Of a stretch of DNA of 34,878 nucleotides, positions 30,613-34,878 are shown one piece after another. The DNA comes from Bacteroidales bacterium. Lineage in GTDB: Bacteria > Bacteroidota > Bacteroidia > Bacteroidales > B18-G4. The DNA lies in assembly GCA_021107535.1 (NCBI GenBank), contig JAIOSQ010000074.1, forward strand, positions 1-34,878, given 5' to 3'. Each line of letters begins with the position of its first letter. Position 1 is the first letter of the stretch. A program made the position numbers and the translations under genes. The notes below the pieces were generated by a model that was not told the DNA's origin, made no database searches, and saw only the letters and a program-made list of their open reading frames with translations.

Positions 30613-31421
30613 TATTCCACCTCTTCAAAGTAAACCTTTTCGCTTTTCACCTCCCCATCTTTGTAACGGGTTTCCCTGATGATAACACCCAAAGAATTAT
30701 ATTCAATCCACTTACCTGATTTTATACCGTTCTCATACTGCCCCTCTGTTTTCAGTTGCCCGTTATCATGGAATTCCAAGAACTCACCGACAGCGAGATT
30801 ATTTTCATAGTATTCAATGGATTGAAGGCTGTCATTGGGATAAAACGTTTTCTGGATACCTTCAAAAATTCCATTATGATATTGAAATTCAGCGATTTTT
30901 TTACCGGCCATATCATACCATATGGTAAGGCCATCCCTTTGTCCTTTCTTATACTGAGATGATTCCTGAAGCTGTGCATTTTCATAATACAATTCAGACT
31001 TACCGTGTTTTACCCCGTTTTTATAATTGATCTTGCGTTGCGGATTTCCGCCGTATTTATAGGATATCGATAATCCATCCAGTTTATCATCAACAAAAAA
31101 CTCTTCTCTTGAAAGATATCCCCTGGAATCTATGGCAATATATATTCCGTTCTTTTTGCCGTTTTTGTATGTTTCAAGTTTTGCTAAAAACCCCCTGGGA
31201 TGATAATTAAGCCAGCTCCCTTCCTTAATATCATCAACATATGTACCTCTGCTTCGGATATTTCGCTTTTTCACATCCCAATAGCCCTGTTTTAAGCCAT
31301 TTTCATCAGTAAAATTGATGGTATCCCCTGATGCCGTGACTTCGTACTCTGCCTGGGAAAATAACTGAACACTGCTGAAAAGAATGACTGATAAAAAAAG
31401 AAAAAAGCTTGATTTTTTCAT
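30612..31421 (-). CDS. Secreted MORN-repeat (YwqK-like) protein
   Basis: 269 residues. Signal peptide about 1-22 (ending LFSQ). The mature protein consists of MORN_2-type repeats of about 20-24 residues, for example GYWDVKKRNIRSRGTYVDDIKEG, GSWLNYHPRGFLAKLETYKNGKKNG, GLTIWYDMAGKKIAEFQYHNG and GKWIEYNSLGVIIRETRYKDG: about nine copies. Such proteins are often annotated as YwqK-family antitoxins, but no toxin gene lies nearby and the secreted form makes that role unlikely. Function unknown. A complete promoter (31442-31471) precedes it. Confidence 0.85.
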   Translation of the reverse strand: MKKSSFFLFLSVILFSSVQLFSQAEYEVTASGDTINFTDENGLKQGYWDVKKRNIRSRGTYVDDIKEGSWLNYHPRGFLAKLETYKNGKKNGIYIAIDSRGYLSREEFFVDDKLDGLSISYKYGGNPQRKINYKNGVKHGKSELYYENAQLQESSQYKKGQRDGLTIWYDMAGKKIAEFQYHNGIFEGIQKTFYPNDSLQSIEYYENNLAVGEFLEFHDNGQLKTEGQYENGIKSGKWIEYNSLGVIIRETRYKDGEVKSEKVYFEEVE

Positions 31422-31441
31422 AATAAAAGGTTTTAGGATAA

Positions 31442-31471
31442 CAAAAGTAGGAAGCCTGCTTCAAATAGCAA
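31442..31471 (-). promoter_or_regulatory. Promoter of the MORN-repeat gene
   Basis: Minus strand TTG (31471-31469), exactly 19 nt, TACTTTTG (31449-31442): full consensus. 20 nt before the ATG. Confidence 0.75.
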
Positions 31472-31478
31472 GCTAAAA

Positions 31479-32762
31479 TCAGGTTTTTTCTCCCACGAGG
31501 TCGAATTCCGTGGCCGAGCTTACCCTGATCTTATAAAATTCGCCAATACGCACCGAATTATCGCTTATGATCACTTCATTATCCACCTCAGGTGAGTCAT
31601 ATTCGGTTCTTCCCAGAAACACTTCACCTTCCTTTGCGTCAATGATCGTCTTGAACACTTTGCCTATCTTCTTTTCATTCAGCTTAAGCGAAATGCTTTG
31701 CTGAAGCTCCATAAGCCTTTCTACCCTTTCCTGTTTTAACGCTTCAGGAACATCATCTGTCAGATTGAAGGAAGAGGTACCCTCTTCAGCTGAATAGGCA
31801 AATACGCCCAACCTGTCGAAGCGGCTTTCTTCAACAAATCTCATCAGTTCCATGAAATTCTCCTCTGTCTCTCCCGGATAACCAACAAGCATTGTGGTAC
31901 GTAATGCTATATCAGGCAACAGTTCTCTGAGCTTATACACCAGTTTCTTCGTTTCGGTACTTCCTATGCTGCGCTTCATCGATTTCAGGATGGGCTCGCT
32001 GATATGCTGTAATGGAATATCGAGGTAATTACAAATGTTATCCCGCTCGCGCATCACGCGGAATACATCATCCGGAAAAGAAGCAGGATATGCATAATGC
32101 AGCCTGATCCACTCCAGGCCTTTTATGTCTGAAAGCTTCTCAAGCAAAGTTGCCAGTTTTTGCTCTTTATAAAGGTCCATCCCGTACCATGTCAGGTCTT
32201 GGGCGATCAGGATCAATTCCTTAACTCCCTTCGATACAAGATATTCTGTCTCTTTCACCAGGGATTCGGTGGTACTGGAACGCTGATTGCCACGAATCAG
32301 CGGGATAGCACAAAAGGAGCATCTCCTGTCGCAACCTTCAGATATCTTCAGGTATGCATAGTGAGAAGGTGTTGTGAGATAGCGTTCACCGATCAATTCC
32401 TTCCTGGGATCAAAACCAAGGTCTTTTAAAATTGCCGGAATATCCTCAGTGCCATAAAACCCATCCACTTCGCGGATCTCCGATCTCAGCTGAGAAGCAT
32501 ATCGTTGTGAAAGGCAGCCCGTGACAAATAATTTCTCAAATTGTTTGTTCTTTTTTGCTTCGGCATATTCCAGAATGGTATTGATGGATTCTTCTTTGGC
32601 ATCAGCAATAAAGCCACAGGTATTGATGATCACATAATCGGCCGGTTCTTCAGACTCATGGCTGATTTCAAGCCCCCTGGCTTTAAGTTCTCCCAGGAGG
32701 TTTTCAGAATCTACGAGGTTTTTCGAACATCCGAGGGTGATGATATTGACCTTTTTAGGCAT
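31479..32762 (-). CDS. rimO: Ribosomal protein S12 methylthiotransferase RimO
   Basis: 427-residue radical SAM enzyme that methylthiolates a conserved aspartate of ribosomal protein S12. N-terminal UPF0004 domain with three cluster cysteines Cys12 (LGCSKNLVD), Cys49 (NTCGF) and Cys83 (TGCLSQR); radical SAM motif CDRRCSFC with Cys144, Cys148 and Cys151; C-terminal TRAM domain (about 360-427). LGCSKNLVDSE and CAIPLIRG are characteristic of RimO rather than MiaB. It starts 3 nt after the ftsY stop, so it is translated from the same transcript. Confidence 0.97.
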   Translation of the reverse strand: MPKKVNIITLGCSKNLVDSENLLGELKARGLEISHESEEPADYVIINTCGFIADAKEESINTILEYAEAKKNKQFEKLFVTGCLSQRYASQLRSEIREVDGFYGTEDIPAILKDLGFDPRKELIGERYLTTPSHYAYLKISEGCDRRCSFCAIPLIRGNQRSSTTESLVKETEYLVSKGVKELILIAQDLTWYGMDLYKEQKLATLLEKLSDIKGLEWIRLHYAYPASFPDDVFRVMRERDNICNYLDIPLQHISEPILKSMKRSIGSTETKKLVYKLRELLPDIALRTTMLVGYPGETEENFMELMRFVEESRFDRLGVFAYSAEEGTSSFNLTDDVPEALKQERVERLMELQQSISLKLNEKKIGKVFKTIIDAKEGEVFLGRTEYDSPEVDNEVIISDNSVRIGEFYKIRVSSATEFDLVGEKT

Positions 32763-32765
32763 CTG

Positions 32766-33722
32766 TCAGGAAGATTGAAAGAGGGAATCGACAAATTCAT
32801 CTCTGTTAAACACCTGCAGGTCTTCTATTTTTTCACCTATCCCAATGTACTTAACAGGAATTTTGAACTGGTCTGAAATGCCGATCGCTACACCTCCTTT
32901 GGCAGTGCCATCGAGTTTGGTGAGCGCCAGGGATGTGACTTCGGTGGTATTTGTGAATTGGCGTGCCTGTTCAATGGCATTCTGGCCGGTGGAAGCATCG
33001 AGGATAAGCAACACATCATGTGGTGCATTAGGGATCACCTTTTGCATCACTCTTTTGATCTTGCTCAACTCATTCATCAGGTTGATCTTGTTATGCAATC
33101 TGCCTGCTGTATCCACAATTATAATATCAACATTTTTATTCACTGCTTCCTGCATTGTTTCAAAGGCAACGGAAGCCGGATCAGCTCCCATGCCCTGAGT
33201 CACCATGGGTACCCCTGCCCTATCAGCCCAGATCTGCAACTGCTCGACGGCAGCAGCACGAAAAGTGTCGCTGGCACCAAGCATCACCGATTTTCCAGCT
33301 TTCTTGAACTGATATGCAAGTTTGCCTATTGTAGTTGTTTTGCCAACGCCATTCACCCCCACAACCATGATCACATAGGGGGTTTTTTCGAGTGACGCTT
33401 CAAAATCCGGTAGCTCTGATTTAGCATTTTCCTGCAACAGCGATGCAATTTCCTCTTTCAGCATGTTGTTAAGCTCGGCAGTACCAAGGTATTTATCCCT
33501 GGCCACCCTCTCTTCTATCCTTTCGATGATCTTGAGAGTAGTTTCCACACCAACATCAGATGTAACAAGGATCTCTTCCAGATCATCAAGAACCTCATCA
33601 TCTACTTTGGACTTGCCAACGATGGCTTTAGAAAGTTTCGAAAAAACACTGGTCCTGGTTTTATCAAGCCCCTCGTCCAGTTTTTCTTTTTTTTCTTTCG
33701 AGAATATTTTAAAAACACCCAT
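32766..33722 (-). CDS. ftsY: Signal recognition particle receptor FtsY
   Basis: 318-residue SRP-receptor GTPase that docks SRP-ribosome complexes at the membrane. N-terminal helical N domain (about 20-100); G domain with GVNGVGKTT (122-130), DTFRAAA (152-158), DTAGR (204-208) and TKLDGTAKGG near 265. It lacks the long acidic A domain of E. coli FtsY; the short charged start MGVFKIFSKEKKEKL is usual in this phylum. An intrinsic terminator hairpin (33738-33774) lies just upstream, after DUF4295, and may limit ftsY-rimO expression relative to the ribosomal-protein genes. No separate promoter is clear. Confidence 0.97.
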   Translation of the reverse strand: MGVFKIFSKEKKEKLDEGLDKTRTSVFSKLSKAIVGKSKVDDEVLDDLEEILVTSDVGVETTLKIIERIEERVARDKYLGTAELNNMLKEEIASLLQENAKSELPDFEASLEKTPYVIMVVGVNGVGKTTTIGKLAYQFKKAGKSVMLGASDTFRAAAVEQLQIWADRAGVPMVTQGMGADPASVAFETMQEAVNKNVDIIIVDTAGRLHNKINLMNELSKIKRVMQKVIPNAPHDVLLILDASTGQNAIEQARQFTNTTEVTSLALTKLDGTAKGGVAIGISDQFKIPVKYIGIGEKIEDLQVFNRDEFVDSLFQSS

Positions 33723-33737
33723 GATATCAGAACTTAT

Positions 33738-33774
33738 AAAAAAAGCTTCTTCCGTAAAAAGGAAAAAGCTTTTT
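33738..33774 (-). terminator. Hairpin terminator or attenuator between DUF4295 and ftsY
   Basis: On the minus strand, AAAAAGCTT and TTCC (33774-33761) pair with GGAA and AAGCTTTTT (33753-33740), with one mismatch and a 7-nt loop, followed by a run of seven T. It sits 15 nt before the ftsY ATG, so partial read-through is needed unless ftsY has its own promoter. Confidence 0.75.
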
Positions 33775-33792
33775 AAATGAGATTTCGACTCC

Positions 33793-33945
33793 TTATTTCT
33801 TTGCTAAAAATTCCTTTACCTTATCGTTAGGAATAATATCTTCTTTAAATGAGTATGCGCCGGATTTGGGAGATTTCACCATTCTGATCACTTTCGCGAA
33901 GTCCTTTCCAGCACTTTGTAATGAAGCAACTACTTTCTTAGCCAT
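33793..33945 (-). CDS. DUF4295 family small protein
   Basis: 50-residue basic protein, MAKKVVASLQSAGKDFAK near the start and NDKVKEFLAKK at the end. It belongs to the DUF4295 family, which in Bacteroidetes is encoded with the small ribosomal proteins and is plausibly ribosome-associated (inferred from neighbours; function not established to my knowledge). It begins 8 nt after the rpmG stop, so the two are cotranscribed. Recognised by its conserved short sequence and place. Confidence 0.88.
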   Translation of the reverse strand: MAKKVVASLQSAGKDFAKVIRMVKSPKSGAYSFKEDIIPNDKVKEFLAKK

Positions 33946-33953
33946 GGTATATA

Positions 33954-34139
33954 TTATTTAATTTCTTTATGAACGGTCATTCTCTTGAGGATCGGATTAT
34001 ATTTTTTGATCTCGAGCCTGTCAGGAGTATTTTTTTTGTTTTTGGTGGTGATATAACGTGAAGTACCTGGCATTCCGCTGTTTTTATGCTCGGTGCACTC
34101 CAAAATCACCTGTATTCTTTGATCTTTCGATTTAGCCAT
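33954..34139 (-). CDS. rpmG: 50S ribosomal protein L33
   Basis: 61-residue bL33. Recognised by [19 protein letters not shown] and [29 protein letters not shown]. Only one cysteine is present, so it is of the zinc-free (C-minus) form. A complete promoter lies upstream (34169-34198) and AGGAG precedes the ATG. It is first in the set rpmG-DUF4295-ftsY-rimO. In many relatives rpmB (L28) precedes rpmG; no L28 gene is seen here. Confidence 0.95.
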   Translation of the reverse strand: MAKSKDQRIQVILECTEHKNSGMPGTSRYITTKNKKNTPDRLEIKKYNPILKRMTVHKEIK

Positions 34140-34168
34140 TTTCTGATTCTCCTATAATTTTCGGGGTG

Positions 34169-34198
34169 CAAAAATACATTTCTTTTCTTAAATATCAA
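34169..34198 (-). promoter_or_regulatory. Promoter of rpmG
   Basis: Minus strand TTG (34198-34196), exactly 19 nt, TATTTTTG (34176-34169). Full consensus, giving a leader of about 25 nt to the ATG at 34139. Confidence 0.8.
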
Positions 34199-34237
34199 AA
34201 TATTAATAGAATATTTTTTTTAGAAGTCTATAGTTAG

Positions 34238-34373
34238 AATGGTGTTGAGTGTTAGGTGTTAGGCCATTCGAAAAGCTCAGGACAAGTTGTTGGGTGTTGA
34301 GTTGATTGATCGATGTTTGAATAATACTAATTTGACTTCTATCCAGTATCCAGCATCCAGTATCCAGTATCCC
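34238..34373. repeat. Heptad arrays in the rpmG-xerD divergent gap
   Basis: GTGTTGA, GTGTTAG, GTGTTAG at 34242-34262; a looser GTTGTTGGGTGTTGAGTT stretch at 34286-34303; then TATCCAG, TATCCAG, CATCCAG, TATCCAG, TATCCC at 34340-34373, ending 9 nt before the xerD -7 box. The middle part (34310-34339) is plain AT-rich sequence. Confidence 0.8.
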
Positions 34374-34381
34374 AAAATAGC

Positions 34382-34389
34382 TACCTTTG
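34382..34389 (+). promoter_or_regulatory. -7 promoter element of xerD
   Basis: TACCTTTG, exact consensus, with only CAAT between its last base and the ATG at 34394, predicting a leaderless or nearly leaderless mRNA. No TTG at the -33 position; the heptad array occupies that region. Confidence 0.6.
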
Positions 34390-34393
34390 CAAT

Positions 34394-34878
34394 ATGAACT
34401 GGGCCCCCTACACAAAAGGCTTCAAGGTTTACCTTCAACTGGAGAAATCACTTTCTAAGAACACGGTGGAGGCATACCTGAGCGATGTGTGCAAGCTCAC
34501 TACTTTTGAGGAAGAAAATATCCAAAGGTCCTCCCCTGCTGAGATCGGTCTCGCCGATTTACAGCTGTTTATAAAGCATATCAATGAGGAAGGATTAAGT
34601 GCACGAACACAAGCAAGGATCATCTCCAGCCTGAAAGCTTTTTTCAAATACCTGTATCTTGAAAATATCATCAGGGATGACCCTGCCAGTCTGCTGGAGA
34701 GCCCTCGTCCGGGAAGAAAACTTCCTGACACCCTCTCCGTCGAGGAAGTTAAAAATCTCATAAATACCATTGACATGAGCCTCCCCGAAGGAGAGCGGAA
34801 CAAGGCCATCATCGAGACATTATATGGTTGCGGCCTCAGGGTTTCTGAACTCATCAACTTGAAGATCACTGATATATA
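34394..34878 (+). CDS. xerD: Tyrosine recombinase XerD, 3' end outside window
   Basis: 161 codons visible before the window ends. The N-terminal SAM-like core-binding domain (about 1-90: KGFKVYLQLEKSLSKNTVEAYLSDV, LADLQLFIKHINEEGLSARTQARIISSLKAFFKYLYLEN) is followed by the start of the catalytic domain, LPDTLSVEEVKNLI, and the first catalytic residue Arg149 in LYGCGLRVSEL. The conserved start MNWAPYTKGFKVYLQLE resembles Bacteroidetes XerD, which resolves chromosome dimers at dif. The His and Tyr of the active site lie beyond the edge, so integrity cannot be judged. XerC is the less likely alternative. Confidence 0.92.
   Translation, partial: MNWAPYTKGFKVYLQLEKSLSKNTVEAYLSDVCKLTTFEEENIQRSSPAEIGLADLQLFIKHINEEGLSARTQARIISSLKAFFKYLYLENIIRDDPASLLESPRPGRKLPDTLSVEEVKNLINTIDMSLPEGERNKAIIETLYGCGLRVSELINLKITDI

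Noticed and set aside
30612-31421. Reading the MORN-repeat protein as the antitoxin of a toxin-antitoxin pair
   Set aside because: It has a signal peptide and no toxin-like neighbour; the YwqK antitoxin label is only a family name.
34140-34393. Search for rpmB (L28) upstream of rpmG
   Set aside because: No L28-like frame exists in this gap; it holds a promoter and repeats only, so rpmB must be elsewhere.

Overview
The window is a piece of a Bacteroidota (Bacteroidetes) chromosome, probably from an environmental, T9SS-bearing member near the Bacteroidales. Five kinds of evidence support this: (1) many genes are preceded by the phylum-specific promoter, -33 TTG, about 19 nt, then -7 TAnnTTTG; (2) two secreted proteins end in type IX secretion C-terminal domains with YPNP motifs; (3) lineage families are present (Bacteroidetes-type RNA polymerase omega, DUF4835, DUF6913, DUF4295, serine-palmitoyltransferase-like enzyme); (4) Shine-Dalgarno sequences are mostly weak; (5) the gene order bamD-rpoZ-coaBC-DUF4835-recN is typical of the phylum. 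The species cannot be named from this sequence.

Layout. 1-4936 (minus): bamD, rpoZ, coaBC, DUF4835 and recN (cut by the window edge). 5075-7653 (plus): a sphingolipid-type alpha-oxoamine synthase and an unknown polybasic membrane protein. 7723-10912 (minus): a T9SS-exported M14 carboxypeptidase, dapA and DUF6913. 10981-12252 is an accessory patch: a gene remnant, a HicA/HicB toxin-antitoxin pair with a visible operator, and a GC-rich hairpin-laden stretch without genes. 12253-15289 (minus): an orphan peptide-type solute-binding lipoprotein and an AT-rich unknown secreted protein; a candidate structured RNA with an intrinsic terminator lies just upstream (15334-15541). 15581-19663 (minus): a long RSH (RelA/SpoT) protein with a degenerate hydrolase site, then a clpS-nfeD-floA cluster. 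20075-21214: a CoA-pyrophosphatase-type Nudix gene convergent with an OsmC gene. 21406-24675 (minus): a B12 locus made of a cobalamin riboswitch, a BtuB-like TonB receptor and a surface beta-propeller lipoprotein resembling BtuG. 24779-27552 (plus): a tiny lipoprotein and a long KamA-family radical SAM protein. 27755-31421: an Asp-box propeller T9SS cargo, a serine hydrolase lipoprotein and a MORN-repeat protein. 31479-34139 (minus): rpmG, DUF4295, ftsY and rimO. 34394-end (plus): xerD, cut by the edge.

The most unusual structure is not a gene. Many intergenic gaps carry short degenerate tandem arrays whose period is almost always 7 nt, while the consensus differs completely from site to site (for example CCTAACA, TTTGAGT, AGGTACA, GTTCTTC, CCGGCTA, TTCGATG, TATCCAG). 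All four convergent gene junctions in the window contain one, as do three of five divergent junctions. Two arrays have drifted into canonical G-quadruplex motifs. One forms a perfect 27-bp inverted repeat that contains the stop codons of both flanking genes. They resemble in form the heptameric STRR repeats known from cyanobacteria.

The second item is the candidate RNA between relA and the solute-binding gene: two hairpins whose loops carry perfectly complementary 10-mers, followed by an intrinsic terminator 45 nt before the start codon, a layout like a transcription attenuator or a stand-alone small RNA. Protein families were assigned by motif recognition and memory of the families; no database search was run.
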